Origin: an uncultured Olsenella sp.
GTDB lineage: Bacteria; Actinomycetota; Coriobacteriia; Coriobacteriales; Atopobiaceae
DNA: 64,000 nt
NCBI GenBank assembly: GCA_934660915.1
Contig: CAKUIF010000003.1
Coordinates: 162,426 to 226,425 of the forward strand
Reading direction: 5' to 3'
Below the pieces are notes generated by a model, which was not told the origin of the DNA, did no database searches, and saw nothing but the letters and a program-made list of their open reading frames with translations. Made by a program: the position numbers and the translations under genes. Positions 26,969 through 35,842 of this stretch are shown one piece after another; the first letter of the stretch is position 1; each line of letters begins with the position of its first letter.

Positions 26969-28696
26969 ATGAAGACCCTCAACATCTCGAACAAGGTCGT
27001 CTACCAGATCTACCCGAAGAGCTTCAAGGACTCGAACGGCGACGGCTGGGGAGACCTCCGCGGCGTCACGCAGAAGCTCGACTACCTCGCCGAGCTCGGC
27101 GTCGACTATATCTGGCTGACGCCCTTCTTTCCCTCCCCGCAGCGCGACAACGGCTATGACGTCGCCGACTACCGCGCCGTCGACCCGCGCTACGGCACCA
27201 TGGTCGACTTCGAGGAGCTCGCCCGCGAGGCCCGCTCCCGCGGCATCGGCATCATGCTCGACATGGTCTTGAACCACACGTCGACCGACCACGAGTGGTA
27301 CCGCCGTGCCCTCGCCGGCGAGAAGCGCTACCAGGACTATTACTTCTTCCGCGGCGGCGACCCCGACAAGCTGCCCACCAACTGGACCTCGAAGTTCGGC
27401 GGCCCCACCTGGCTGTGGGAGCCCGCGGTGGGCAAGTGGCGCCTGCACCTGTTTGACCCGACACAGGCCGACCTCGACTGGAGCAACCCCGAGGTGCGCC
27501 ACGAGCTCGCCGACATCGTGCGCTTCTGGAAAGAGAAGGGCGTGAGCGGATTTCGCTTCGACGTCGTGAACCTCATCTCGAAGCCCGAGGTCTTCGAGGA
27601 CGACCATGAGGGCGACGGCCGGCGCTTCTACACCGACGGCCCCCATGTGCACGAGTACCTGCAGGAGCTCGTGCGCGAGGCCGGCATCGACGGGATGATG
27701 ACGGTGGGCGAGATGTCGTCGACCACCCTCGACGCGTGCCTGGGCTACACCCGCCCCGAGGACCATGAGCTGTCCATGGCGTTCTCGTTCCACCACCTCA
27801 AGGTCGACTACAAGAACGGGAACAAATGGGAGCTCATGCCCGCCGACCTCGGCGAGCTTCGCCGGATCCTCTCGACCTGGCAGGAGGGCATGCAGGCGGG
27901 CGGCGGCTGGAACGCGCTGTTCTGGGACAACCACGACCAGCCGCGCGTGGTCTCGCGCTTCGGCTCGGACGGCGAGCTTCGCGCGCCTTCCGCGAAGATG
28001 CTCTGTCTGTTCATGAACCTGCTGCGCGGGACCCCCTACATCTACCAGGGCAACGAGCTCGGCATGACGAACGCGCACTTCACGTCGATCGACGAGTACC
28101 GCGACGTGGAGAGCATCAACTACTATCGCATCCTCACCGAGGAGGAGGGCAAGGAGCCCGCCGAGGCGCTGCGCATCATCGCGGAGCGCTCCCGCGACAA
28201 CGCGCGCACGCCCATGCAGTGGAATTCGGGCGCGAACGCGGGCTTCACGACGGGCGAGCCCTGGAGCACTCCGGCGCGTGACGCTGAGGGCTGCGACCAG
28301 CGCGTCATCTGCGCCGCGGCGGAGGTCGGCGACCCCGATTCGGTCTTCGGCTTCTACAAGGAGGTCGTGCGCCTGCGCCACGAGATGCCGGTGGTCGCGC
28401 ACGGCAAGGTGAGGTTCCTGGACGCAGAGGCGGTGCCCGTGCTCGAGTACGCGCGCTACGGCGAGCTGTCGGTGGGAGAGCACGGCGACGCCGCGGCGGA
28501 CGGCCCGCAGGAGTACGGGCAGGCGGGGTCGCTGCTCGTGGTCGCGAACTTCTCGCCCGAGGAGGCGAGCGCCGGCGAGCAGGCGAGGCAGCTCGCCGCG
28601 TCTGGCGAGTGGGAGGTCCTGCTCTCCTCGCACGATGGCGAGCCCGACCTCGTGCACCTGCGCCCCTACGAGGGCGCGGTGCTTCTCCGCAAATAA
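26969..28696 (+). CDS. treC: Trehalose-6-phosphate hydrolase (GH13 alpha-glucosidase)
   Basis: Splits cytoplasmic trehalose-6-phosphate into glucose and glucose-6-phosphate. 575 residues. MKTLNISNKVVYQIYPKSFK then DSNGDGWGDLRG is the typical start; GH13 regions: DMVLNH (region I), GFRFDVVN (nucleophile D198), GEMSS (acid E248), FWDNHDQPR (D323). ATG 26969 preceded by GAGGGGG. Position after the PTS gene and TreR-like repressor supports trehalose over other alpha-glucosides. Confidence 0.92.
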   Translation: MKTLNISNKVVYQIYPKSFKDSNGDGWGDLRGVTQKLDYLAELGVDYIWLTPFFPSPQRDNGYDVADYRAVDPRYGTMVDFEELAREARSRGIGIMLDMVLNHTSTDHEWYRRALAGEKRYQDYYFFRGGDPDKLPTNWTSKFGGPTWLWEPAVGKWRLHLFDPTQADLDWSNPEVRHELADIVRFWKEKGVSGFRFDVVNLISKPEVFEDDHEGDGRRFYTDGPHVHEYLQELVREAGIDGMMTVGEMSSTTLDACLGYTRPEDHELSMAFSFHHLKVDYKNGNKWELMPADLGELRRILSTWQEGMQAGGGWNALFWDNHDQPRVVSRFGSDGELRAPSAKMLCLFMNLLRGTPYIYQGNELGMTNAHFTSIDEYRDVESINYYRILTEEEGKEPAEALRIIAERSRDNARTPMQWNSGANAGFTTGEPWSTPARDAEGCDQRVICAAAEVGDPDSVFGFYKEVVRLRHEMPVVAHGKVRFLDAEAVPVLEYARYGELSVGEHGDAAADGPQEYGQAGSLLVVANFSPEEASAGEQARQLAASGEWEVLLSSHDGEPDLVHLRPYEGAVLLRK

Positions 28697-28697
28697 A

Positions 28698-28730
28698 AAT
28701 GACGAGAAGGGACTGTCCCTTTTCGTCATT
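28698..28730. repeat. Short palindrome family B, copy 2 (terminator after treC)
   Basis: AATGACGAGAAGGGAC then TGTCCCTTTTCGTCATT, starting 1 bp after the treC stop codon. Flanked by AAAA on the left. A further hairpin, GGGCCCTGCAGC.. /GCTGCAGGGTCC, follows at about 28747-28777. Confidence 0.85.
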
Positions 28731-28800
28731 CACAAGCTGAGCGAAGGGCCCTGCAGCTAATCAAGCTGCAGGGTCCTTCGCTTTGAGTCAATTTGGGATT

Positions 28801-29170
28801 TTATCGAGCGTATTTGCCGTTTACGAACGTGAAGTCCTTATCGTTCTCAAATGCAGAACCATACGCCTTTGTGAGGGCGATAATCCAGTCAACCAGCGGC
28901 CAGATGCCTAAGGTTGCCCACCCAAGAAGAAGCTTTGCAATGCCCGTCCCAACTTGACCCCTTACAAACCGGTCGACTCCAAAGCCGCCAAGAAGGAAGC
29001 AGAACACCCAGGTAAACACGTTTTTGTCCATTGTTTTGAGCGTTGCCTGGATTACCGGCTGCTGATTCTGCACGACAACATTGACATTGGGGGCAGAGGG
29101 GTTTGCGGCCTGAGCGGCGCCTGCGTTAGCTACGGGGGGGGGTTACCTGGTTCTGCACTTGTTCGGACAT
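28801..29170 (-). pseudogene. TM2-domain membrane protein, frameshifted at a C9 tract
   Basis: The real start appears to be ATG 29170 (MSEQVQNQVTPPVANAG, with GGAGAGATC upstream), but nine C in a row (29134-29142) shift the frame and hit a stop. With eight C the reading continues through NPSAPNVNVVVQNQQPVIQA into the TM2 domain: FTWVFCFLLGGFGVDRFVRG, then GIAKLLLGWATLGIWPLVDW, two membrane helices with the conserved DRF motif. As sequenced only an internal GTG (29073) gives the 90-residue core. Whether the tract is phase-variable, a mutation or a base-call error cannot be settled from one sequence. TM2 proteins have no general assigned function. Confidence 0.75.
29134..29142 (-). repeat. Homopolymer C9 (coding strand) in the TM2 gene
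   Basis: Nine consecutive G on the plus strand. Eight would restore the reading frame from the well-placed ATG at 29170. Confidence 0.8.
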
Positions 29171-29287
29171 GATCTCTCCATTCGTTGACTTGCACAACAA
29201 GCGCATTATAGCCCACTGCTCTTATAAGCGGAGAACAGCTGCTGGCGCTTGACTGAAGCTACGAGGGATCGGTGGCCTTGCTCAGGC

Positions 29288-29320
29288 AATGACGAAAAGG
29301 GACAACCCCTTTTCGTCATT
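29288..29320. repeat. Short palindrome family B, copy 3
   Basis: AATGACGAAAAGGGAC then AACCCCTTTTCGTCATT, just beyond the CDF transporter stop codon and followed by TT. Confidence 0.8.
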
Positions 29321-29326
29321 TTCTCG

Positions 29327-30502
29327 TCACTGAGCGGACGAGACGTAGCTCGAGTCGATGTTGACCACGCAGACGGCCTTCGGCCAGCGCTCGGACACGG
29401 TGGCCTGGATGCGGCCTTTGAGCTCGGCGTCCGTCATCGCGAGGTCGTGCGGGCGCACGCAGTCGAAGATGACGTTCGTGTGGGTGGGGCCGGGGACACA
29501 GCGTAGGTCGTGGATGGAGAGCCTCGGGTCGATCTCGCGGACATGGAGGTCGACCCAGTGGCGCATGTCTTGCACCTCGGGGTCGTCGGTGACGATGGGG
29601 TCATAGTGCAGCGTCATGGTCAGGCCCATGCTGCGCTTGAAGTCCTGCTCGATGTTGTCGAGCGTGTCGTGCGCGACGAAGGGGTCCGCCTCGCCGGCCA
29701 TCTCGACGTGGGCGCTCGCGAACTGCCTGCCGGGGCCGTAGTCGTGGACCATGAGGTCGTGGGTTCCGAGCACGCCGGGGTAGGAGAGGATCTTCTCCTG
29801 GATCTTGGAGATGAGCTCGGGGCTGGGCATCTGGCCGAGCAGCGGGCTCACCGTGTCGCGGATGAGGCCGATGCCGCTCGCGGTGATGAACGCGCCGACG
29901 CCGACGCCGGCCCAGCCGTCGAGGCTCACGCCGGTCGTGGCGCCGATGGCCGCGCAGGCGAGGACCACGCCGGTGGTCACGACGTCGTTGCGCGAGTCGG
30001 CTGCGGTGGCGATGAGCGTCTCGGAGTCGATGCGGCGGCCGAGCGACCGGTTGAAGAGCATCATCCAGAACTTGACCGCCATCGACCCCAGGAGGATGGC
30101 CACGAGCGCCGCGCTGAACTCAGAGGGCTCTGGCGAGAAGATCTTTCCGACGGACTCCTTGACGAGGTCGAGGCCAAGCGCGCTGACGATGACGGCGACG
30201 GCGAGTCCGGCGAGGTACTCGAAGCGTCCGTGGCCGTAGGGGTGGCTCTCGTCGGCGGGCTTGCTCGCGAGCTTGAAGCCGATGAGGCTCACGATGTTGC
30301 TCGAGGCGTCGGAGAGGTTGTTCACGGCGTCGGCGACGATGGAGACGGAACCGGAGATCAGGCCTATGGCCGCCTTGGCGGAGCAGAGCGCGATGTTGCA
30401 TACGATGCAGGTGATGCTCGCGAGGAAGCCAACGCGGGTGCGATAGGCGGGCGACGACGGGTCGCAATCGCCCACGAACATCTTGAGCAATAAGTTGGTC
30501 AT
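29327..30502 (-). CDS. Cation diffusion facilitator (metal exporter)
   Basis: 391-residue CDF-family H+/metal antiporter exporting Zn2+, Fe2+, Mn2+ or similar. Helix II has NNLSDASSNIVSLIG, where D/N residues bind metal; HPYGHGRFEY is the diagnostic HPxGHGRxE motif; helix V has ATAADSRNDVVTT. A cytoplasmic C-terminal domain (residues 215-300) has HDLMVHDYGPGRQFASAHVE, followed by about 90 extra residues that repeat a similar ferredoxin-like pattern (RLSIHDLRCVPGPTHTNVIF), longer than the usual 300-residue family. Metal specificity not deducible. Confidence 0.88.
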   Translation of the reverse strand: MTNLLLKMFVGDCDPSSPAYRTRVGFLASITCIVCNIALCSAKAAIGLISGSVSIVADAVNNLSDASSNIVSLIGFKLASKPADESHPYGHGRFEYLAGLAVAVIVSALGLDLVKESVGKIFSPEPSEFSAALVAILLGSMAVKFWMMLFNRSLGRRIDSETLIATAADSRNDVVTTGVVLACAAIGATTGVSLDGWAGVGVGAFITASGIGLIRDTVSPLLGQMPSPELISKIQEKILSYPGVLGTHDLMVHDYGPGRQFASAHVEMAGEADPFVAHDTLDNIEQDFKRSMGLTMTLHYDPIVTDDPEVQDMRHWVDLHVREIDPRLSIHDLRCVPGPTHTNVIFDCVRPHDLAMTDAELKGRIQATVSERWPKAVCVVNIDSSYVSSAQ

Positions 30503-30879
30503 GTGCGTCGCCTCCCTTGGGTCGAAATAAAAACGAACAGCAGGTTAGCGCGTCGAGACGCGATTCCTTGGCTAACTTAACCTCATCGCCATAGAGTTAA
30601 CAAGTCACCGTGGGCCTACTTGCGGCGCGTCAAGGGCGCTCTTTGGCGACGGCGCGGCGGACTAAGGTGTGCCGCTTGCGGGTTGTCGCCTACCGTTTAC
30701 GAAGCTGGCGGAATGCTTTCCGTGCAACCGAAGATTCGCGGCTCGCGTCTGATGCCTGCGAAAACGCATCTTATATATACGAGAAGCAGAAAGACATTTC
30801 GACAATACAGAACTTGATGCAAGACAAAGTTGACGCGACTTGCCACAATCTCGGCACCCATTGATCGGGAGGGAGTCGT
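30503..30879. other. Intergenic region, 377 bp
   Basis: No convincing gene. An AT-rich patch with TATATATA (about 30771-30778) upstream of the prepilin peptidase could hold its promoter. A GTG-started 84-codon plus-strand reading exists but has no ribosome site or family resemblance. Confidence 0.4.
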
Positions 30880-31371
30880 ATGGAAACGTGTCTTTTGGCC
30901 GCGGGGGTCGCCACCCTGGTCGTCTCGCTGGGACTTGCGTCGGTGAGCGATCTTTCAAGCAGAACCATACCCAACGCCTGCACCGCGGCAGCCGCACTCG
31001 CCGCGGCGCCGCTCGTCGCGAGCGCGCCCGATCTGCCCGCCGCGATTGGACGGTCGATTTCCGGTGCGGCCATCGTGGTCGCGCTGCTGGCTGCAGCTGC
31101 GTTCCTCTTCCGGAGGATCCATGGATGCGATGGGGTGGGGGCGGGCGACATCAAGCTCCTCGGTGCCCTCGGCCTGTGGGCGGGCCCGGTCGGCGGGCTC
31201 GCCGTGGTCGGGACCTCGTGTCTGCTCGCGCTGGCCGGCCGTGCCCTCGCCCAGCGAACTTGCGGTGGCGCTCAGAGCGTGGCGGTCAACTGCGGCGGCG
31301 CGATGCCGATGGCTCCCGCAATCTCTGCGGCGGCGCTTCTAACCTATGCCCTGGGGTTATGGGCCTGGTGA
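30880..31371 (+). CDS. A24-family prepilin peptidase (single-domain)
   Basis: 163-residue membrane aspartic peptidase that would process type IV pilin-like signal peptides. Both catalytic Asp motifs are visible: SDLSSRTIPN near residue 24 and GVGAGDIKLLGALGLW (GxGD) near 86. It lacks the N-terminal cysteine-rich methyltransferase domain of PilD, resembling CpaA/TadV. Preceded by GGGAGGGAG. No pilin or secretion ATPase is nearby, so its partners are elsewhere. Confidence 0.82.
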   Translation: METCLLAAGVATLVVSLGLASVSDLSSRTIPNACTAAAALAAAPLVASAPDLPAAIGRSISGAAIVVALLAAAAFLFRRIHGCDGVGAGDIKLLGALGLWAGPVGGLAVVGTSCLLALAGRALAQRTCGGAQSVAVNCGGAMPMAPAISAAALLTYALGLWAW

Positions 31372-31507
31372 GCTGCCCGGACGCCCGCGTGCCCGTCGAA
31401 GCGATGAATTACATCTTTGCAAAAGCGATGGGCGTCGCGTAGGCCCTCCCTTCAGGGCACGCTAAGATACATCAACGTAAAACCTCTGCCAGAAAGGCGA
31501 TGCAGCC

Positions 31508-32380
31508 ATGAAGATCAGCGACAAGCTCGCCGCGCACCAGACGTTCTCGTTCGAGATCTTTCCGCCGAAGGGAGACCTTCCGCTCGAGAAAGCCTTCGAG
31601 ATCGCTGGCGCCATGGCGACCTGCAGGCCCGATTGGATCAGCGTGACCTATTCCGCCGGCGGCTCGGGCAACTCCGACAACACCGTCGCCATCGCCGGCT
31701 CCATCGAGGAGAAGCTCAACACGACCGCGCTTGCGCACCTGACCTGCATGGGCTCGACCGCCGCGGACGTCGACGCCTATGTGGCGGCGCTTGCCGCCGA
31801 CGGTGTCCAGAACATCCTCGCCCTGCGCGGCGACCGCCGCCCCGGTCGCGACGTCGTCGACTTCGCGCACGCCTCCGACCTCATCGCCCACCTGCGCGCG
31901 ACCGCCGGCGACGCCATCTCCATCGGCGCGGCGTGCTACCCGGAGGGCCACGTCGAGTCGCCGACCGAGGACGCCGACTTCGAGGGGCTCTACCGCAAGC
32001 AGGAGGAGGGCGCCGACTACCTCGTGAGCCAGCTCTTCTTCTCGAACGACGACTTCTACCGTTTTCGCGAGAAGTGCCTGCGTCACCGCATCAAGCTGCC
32101 CATCGTCGCCGGCATCATGCCCTTTACCAGCGTGAAGCAGATCCAACGCATGGCCTTCAACTGCGGCGCATCCATTCCCGCCAAGGTCGTCAAGCGCCTC
32201 GTGCAGGCGGGCGACGACGCCGAGTCCCAGGCTGCCGCCGGCGTCGAGTACGCCTGCGAGCAGCTCTGCGACCTTGCGGCCAACGGCGTGGACGGCCTGC
32301 ACGTGTACAGCATGAACAAACCCGCTATCGCCGCGGCGGCCTATGAGGTGCTCGCGGGCTGCGGCTACCTGGCCCGGTAG
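31508..32380 (+). CDS. metF: 5,10-methylenetetrahydrofolate reductase
   Basis: FAD-dependent TIM-barrel enzyme reducing methylene-THF to methyl-THF, the methyl donor for methionine. 290 residues. QTFSFEIFPPKGDLPLEKAF is the canonical N-terminus; ILALRGDRRPGRDVVDFAHA and DYLVSQLFFSNDDFYRF (active-site and folate-binding segments) follow. ATG 31508 after AGAAAGGCGATGCAGCC. It is 11 bp before a gene for the methionine-synthase reactivation domain, so this operon feeds MetH, encoded about 7 kb downstream. Confidence 0.95.
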   Translation: MKISDKLAAHQTFSFEIFPPKGDLPLEKAFEIAGAMATCRPDWISVTYSAGGSGNSDNTVAIAGSIEEKLNTTALAHLTCMGSTAADVDAYVAALAADGVQNILALRGDRRPGRDVVDFAHASDLIAHLRATAGDAISIGAACYPEGHVESPTEDADFEGLYRKQEEGADYLVSQLFFSNDDFYRFREKCLRHRIKLPIVAGIMPFTSVKQIQRMAFNCGASIPAKVVKRLVQAGDDAESQAAAGVEYACEQLCDLAANGVDGLHVYSMNKPAIAAAAYEVLAGCGYLAR

Positions 32381-32391
32381 GGGAGAAGCGC

Positions 32392-33111
32392 GTGGCGCTT
32401 ACCGTCGAGAAGTACGAGGTGACCTCCGTCGACCGGGCGGAGGTCCTTCGCTATATGGGCTACGCCGGCCAAGAGCTCACAGACGAGCTCGACGCGCGCA
32501 TCGACGAGGTCGTGGCGCGCTGTCTTGACGTCGCGCGGCCGGCGGGGGCGTGGGAGGTCTTCGAGGTCGCCGGTCGGGAGCCGACGGGCGCAGGCGCGCC
32601 CGCGGTCCAGCTCGCAGGCACTTCTTTGCAGCTTGAGGGCGAGTCGATCCAAAAGCACCTGGCGGGCGCCGTCGCCGTGGGCGTCATGGCGGTCACGGTG
32701 GGTATGGGCGTAGAACGCGAGCTCAGGCGGCTTTCTCTCACCGACCCCGTCGCGCAGGTAATCTTCGACGCGGCGGGCACCACGGCGGTCGAGCGAGCTG
32801 CCGACGCCTGCGAGGCGAGCATCGTCGCAGCGGCGCACGAGTGCGGCCTCTACACGAACTTCCGCTTCAGCCCCGGCTACGGAGACATGCCGCTCTCTGC
32901 GCAGCCGGTGCTGCTGGCCACGCTCGACGCACAGCGCAAGCTTGGCATCACGCTGTCGAAGTCGCTGCTCATGACGCCGACGAAGTCGGTGACGGCGGTC
33001 GTCGGCCTCTTTGGCGAGCCGCAGCCGTCGAGCCACGCGAGCTGCGCCGACTGCCTCTGCCGCGATTTCTGCCGCATCCTGCGCACGGGCCGACCCTGCT
33101 GGAAGCGCTGA
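32392..33111 (+). CDS. Vitamin B12-dependent methionine synthase, activation-domain protein
   Basis: 239-residue stand-alone version of the C-terminal activation domain of MetH, which rebinds oxidised cobalamin and supports reductive methylation with S-adenosylmethionine. YGDMPLSAQPVLLATLDAQR and KLGITLSKSLLMTPTKSVTA are the diagnostic segments (RPAPGY-like FSPGYGD). The C-terminus CADCLCRDFC is Cys-rich and may carry metal. GTG 32392 has GGGGAGAAG upstream. It complements the MetH at 39817, which ends after its B12 domain. Confidence 0.9.
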   Translation: MALTVEKYEVTSVDRAEVLRYMGYAGQELTDELDARIDEVVARCLDVARPAGAWEVFEVAGREPTGAGAPAVQLAGTSLQLEGESIQKHLAGAVAVGVMAVTVGMGVERELRRLSLTDPVAQVIFDAAGTTAVERAADACEASIVAAAHECGLYTNFRFSPGYGDMPLSAQPVLLATLDAQRKLGITLSKSLLMTPTKSVTAVVGLFGEPQPSSHASCADCLCRDFCRILRTGRPCWKR

Positions 33112-33128
33112 GCGGGCCGGCGAGGTCT

Positions 33129-33890
33129 TTATATAAGAGCAGCCTCGAGGCGGTCCTTGGCGTCGGAAAGTGCCTGTTTAATGAGGTCTTTCTTGGCGGC
33201 GTCGAGACGGTATGCGGGCACCGAGACGCTCATGCCAAAACAATGCCCGTTGCTCCTGTGGATGGGCACGGCGAGGCATTCGACTCCTTCGAGCACCTCC
33301 TGGCGGTCGTGCGCGAACCCCGTCGCTCGCGTCTCGGCAAGCTGGCCGAGCAGCTCCTCGGGCGTTTTCACGGCGTGCTCGGTAGGTCGTTCGAGCGGCA
33401 AAACAAGCGAGTCGATTGCCTCGGCGTCGCTCAGTTGGCTCAGAATCGCCTTGCCGATGGCGGTGCAATGGGCGGGCAGCGTCTTGCCGATTTCCGACGA
33501 AAGGCGTATGCGCTGCGGGGAGTCGACTCGTGCGATATAGAGCACGCGCCCATGGTCGAGCGTGCCCGCCTGGCAAGTCTCATTGCAGGTTTCGACCACG
33601 CGCCGCATCTCGCCCTCTATGAGCGGCAGTCCCATCGCGCCGCGGTCGAAAGCCTTGCCCAGCAGATAGGCGCGCAGCCCGATCGAGTATCGCATGGTGT
33701 CTTCGTCGTAGGCGATGTACTCCGTGTCTGCCATGGTGTGCAGGATGGGAAAGAGGCTGCTTTTCGGCGCGCCGAGCTCGCGGCAAATCTCGGCCATGGT
33801 AAGGCCCTTCTGACTGGCGGCAAGGGCGTCGAGAATTGCCAATACCCTGAGCGTCGCGCGGTGCCCCGCGGTTTCTTCCGAAATTGCCAT
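33129..33890 (-). CDS. IclR-family regulator, probable controller of the fucose operon
   Basis: 253 residues. The N-terminal winged HTH (GLTMAEICRELGAPKSSLF, near residues 29-47) is followed by the IclR ligand-binding GAF-like domain (GRVLYIARVDSPQRIRLSSE, HCTAIGKAILSQL). It is divergent from the dehydratase-led sugar operon, and matching GTTCGT-N4-ACGAAC palindromes lie about 50 bp upstream of each divergent start. It is the only regulator in this locus. The layout resembles the Campylobacter jejuni fucose locus, which also has an IclR gene. Confidence 0.87.
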   Translation of the reverse strand: MAISEETAGHRATLRVLAILDALAASQKGLTMAEICRELGAPKSSLFPILHTMADTEYIAYDEDTMRYSIGLRAYLLGKAFDRGAMGLPLIEGEMRRVVETCNETCQAGTLDHGRVLYIARVDSPQRIRLSSEIGKTLPAHCTAIGKAILSQLSDAEAIDSLVLPLERPTEHAVKTPEELLGQLAETRATGFAHDRQEVLEGVECLAVPIHRSNGHCFGMSVSVPAYRLDAAKKDLIKQALSDAKDRLEAALI

Positions 33891-33939
33891 TCAAACTCCT
33901 TCGTCATTTTTAACCATCTTAACGCTCAATTGCCTTTTT

Positions 33940-33955
33940 GTTCGTGATTACGAAC
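33940..33955. promoter_or_regulatory. IclR-type operator, copy 1
   Basis: GTTCGT-GATT-ACGAAC, perfect 6-bp arms, 50 bp from the IclR start. Confidence 0.7.
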
Positions 33956-34041
33956 GCCGTTTACAGTTAAAAACAAGCCATTCGCCAAACTCGCGCCAAA
34001 CGAGGTGAGAAGTGCTACTCTCAACAAGAAGAAAACCGAAT

Positions 34042-34063
34042 GCTGTTCGTATATACGAACAGC
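34042..34063. promoter_or_regulatory. IclR-type operator, copy 2
   Basis: Perfect 22-bp palindrome containing GTTCGT-ATAT-ACGAAC, 47 bp before the dehydratase start. Same arms and spacing as copy 1; centre-to-centre distance about 105 bp. Confidence 0.75.
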
Positions 34064-34109
34064 ACCAAGGCAAGACGGGGCGGAGCCTGCCGTCTACTAA
34101 GGAGATCGG

Positions 34110-35636
34110 ATGTCTGAGGGCATGCAGGAAGGCCGAAACGCGGTCCTTATCGACGACAAGGATAATGTCGTCATCGCAATCTATCCGCTTAAGGCCGGCG
34201 ATGAGGTCCGCTACCCCGCGCGCGACGGCGGCCTTGCCACGTTCGTTGCGACTGAGGATATCCCCCTCTTCCACAAAATTGCGCGCGTCGATATCTCTGC
34301 AGGTCAGAATGTCGTCAAGTACGGCGAGTTCATCGGCGTGGCGACAAGCGACATCAAGCGTGGTCAGCATGTGCACACGCAGAACTGCGAGAGCTCCGAC
34401 GATCTTGAGGGCGCTGCGGTCGCGGACGTCGCCTCCGCATCCGAGCAGAAGGTGGTTTCGACCAAGTGCACCCGTACTTTTATGGGATACCGCCGCTCGG
34501 ACGGTCAGGTGGGCATCCGCAACCACGTTCTCGTCCTGCCCACGAGCATCTGTGCGTCGGACACCACCGAACGGATTGCCCGCTCCGTGGAGGGCTGCGT
34601 TACCTTCCACAACCAGAACGGCTGCAGCCAGGTCAACATCGATCAGCAAATGACGGTGGATACCCTGGCAGGCCTTGCCGCGAACCCCAATATCCATTCT
34701 GTTCTCGCTGTTTCGTTGGGCTGCGAGGGCTGCCAGAACGACCTGGTGGTCGACGCCATCGCCAAACGCACGAACAAAGAAGTGCGTACCCTCATCATCC
34801 AAGAGGTCGGCGGGTCTATCCGCGCGGTCGAGGAGGGTACGCGCATCGCCCGCGAGCTCGTGCGCGAGGCCTCCCTTTGCGAGCGCGAGGAGTGCGGTGT
34901 CGATGAGCTGATCTTCGGAACGAACTGCGGCGGCTCCGATACTTCCAGCGGCCTCGGGTCAAACCCGCTGATCGGCGAGGTCTCCGACTGGATGGTTGCC
35001 CAGGGCGCCACCACGGTCCTGTGCGAGACCCCCGAGCTCTTCGGGGGCGAGCATATTCTGGCGCGTCGCGCCGCCACGCCCGAGGTGGGCGAGCAGGTGC
35101 TCAAGATTGTGCGCGATTACGAGAAGTACGTGCAGATGTTCGGAGCCCAGATGCGTGAGGGCAACCCGAGCCCCGGCAACATGGCGGGAGGCCTCACCAC
35201 GCTCGAGGAGAAGTCTTTGGGCTGCATCCACAAGGCGGGCCACTCGACCATCAACGCTGTTTACCCCTATGCCGCGCACATCGCTTCTCACCAGGGGCTT
35301 GTTGTCATGGACACCCCGGGCAACGACCCTTCCAGCGTCGGCGGCATCATCGCCGGCGGCTGCCAGCTCGTGGTCTTCTCCACGGGCCTGGGCACGCCCA
35401 CGGGAAACGCCATCGCGCCGGTGCTGCGCCTGACTGCCAACGGCCGCACGGCCCGCACCATGGCCGACAACATCGATTTCGATGCCCAGGCAACTATTTA
35501 CGGCCCGCAGTCGATGGAGGAGCTCCGAGATGAGCTCATAGATCAGATTATCCGTGTCTGCAACGGCGAGCCCACCTGTGCGGAGGCGCTCGGCTACACC
35601 GAGACGGCGCTGCCGCACCTCTGCAACTACATGTAG
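34110..35636 (+). CDS. UxaA-family sugar-acid dehydratase (probable L-fuconate dehydratase)
   Basis: 508-residue altronate/galactarate-dehydratase family enzyme combining an N-terminal SAF domain (LIDDKDNVVIAIYPLKAGDE) with the C-terminal UxaA domain (GYRRSDGQVGIRNHVLVLPT; GCEGCQNDLVV; FGTNCGGSDTSSGLGSNPL). Conserved Cys and Asp residues bind an iron or Mn centre in the family. ATG 34110 after AAGGAG. Substrate inferred from neighbours: SDR, FucP, lactonase and aldolase make L-fuconate likely, converted to 2-keto-3-deoxy-L-fuconate. UxaA replaces the enolase-type fuconate dehydratase of classical pathways. Confidence 0.82.
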   Translation: MSEGMQEGRNAVLIDDKDNVVIAIYPLKAGDEVRYPARDGGLATFVATEDIPLFHKIARVDISAGQNVVKYGEFIGVATSDIKRGQHVHTQNCESSDDLEGAAVADVASASEQKVVSTKCTRTFMGYRRSDGQVGIRNHVLVLPTSICASDTTERIARSVEGCVTFHNQNGCSQVNIDQQMTVDTLAGLAANPNIHSVLAVSLGCEGCQNDLVVDAIAKRTNKEVRTLIIQEVGGSIRAVEEGTRIARELVREASLCEREECGVDELIFGTNCGGSDTSSGLGSNPLIGEVSDWMVAQGATTVLCETPELFGGEHILARRAATPEVGEQVLKIVRDYEKYVQMFGAQMREGNPSPGNMAGGLTTLEEKSLGCIHKAGHSTINAVYPYAAHIASHQGLVVMDTPGNDPSSVGGIIAGGCQLVVFSTGLGTPTGNAIAPVLRLTANGRTARTMADNIDFDAQATIYGPQSMEELRDELIDQIIRVCNGEPTCAEALGYTETALPHLCNYM

Positions 35637-35842
35637 CGGCGTCTTTCGTTTTTTCCTGGCGCCCGGCGTTTGCCATGCCTCGTCGCGGCGCTGCCCCACA
35701 CAAGGGTGCCGGTGGCTGCGATACGCCGGCGCCCATTCCTTCTTGGTGTTACCGCGGCGGGGGCCGCGCTTTGCCGGGTCTTCCCCCGAGGACCCGTATC
35801 TGTAATTGCCCGCAATCGTCGGGCGCGAGTAGGGAGCACATC
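35637..35842 (+). other. Structured gap within the fucose operon
   Basis: 206 bp between dehydratase and dehydrogenase genes, much longer than other gaps in the operon. Contains GGGTC/GACCC around CTTCCCCCGAG (about 35778-35797) and GCCCG/CGGGC (about 35808-35825). Possible partial terminator or RNA processing site. Confidence 0.45.

Noticed and set aside
25388..28729. 1113-codon minus-strand ORF across treP-treC
   Set aside because: Antisense shadow of a PTS permease and a GH13 enzyme with intact catalytic motifs.
30610..30864. 84-codon plus-strand ORF before the prepilin peptidase
   Set aside because: GTG start without Shine-Dalgarno, no recognisable motif, biased composition.
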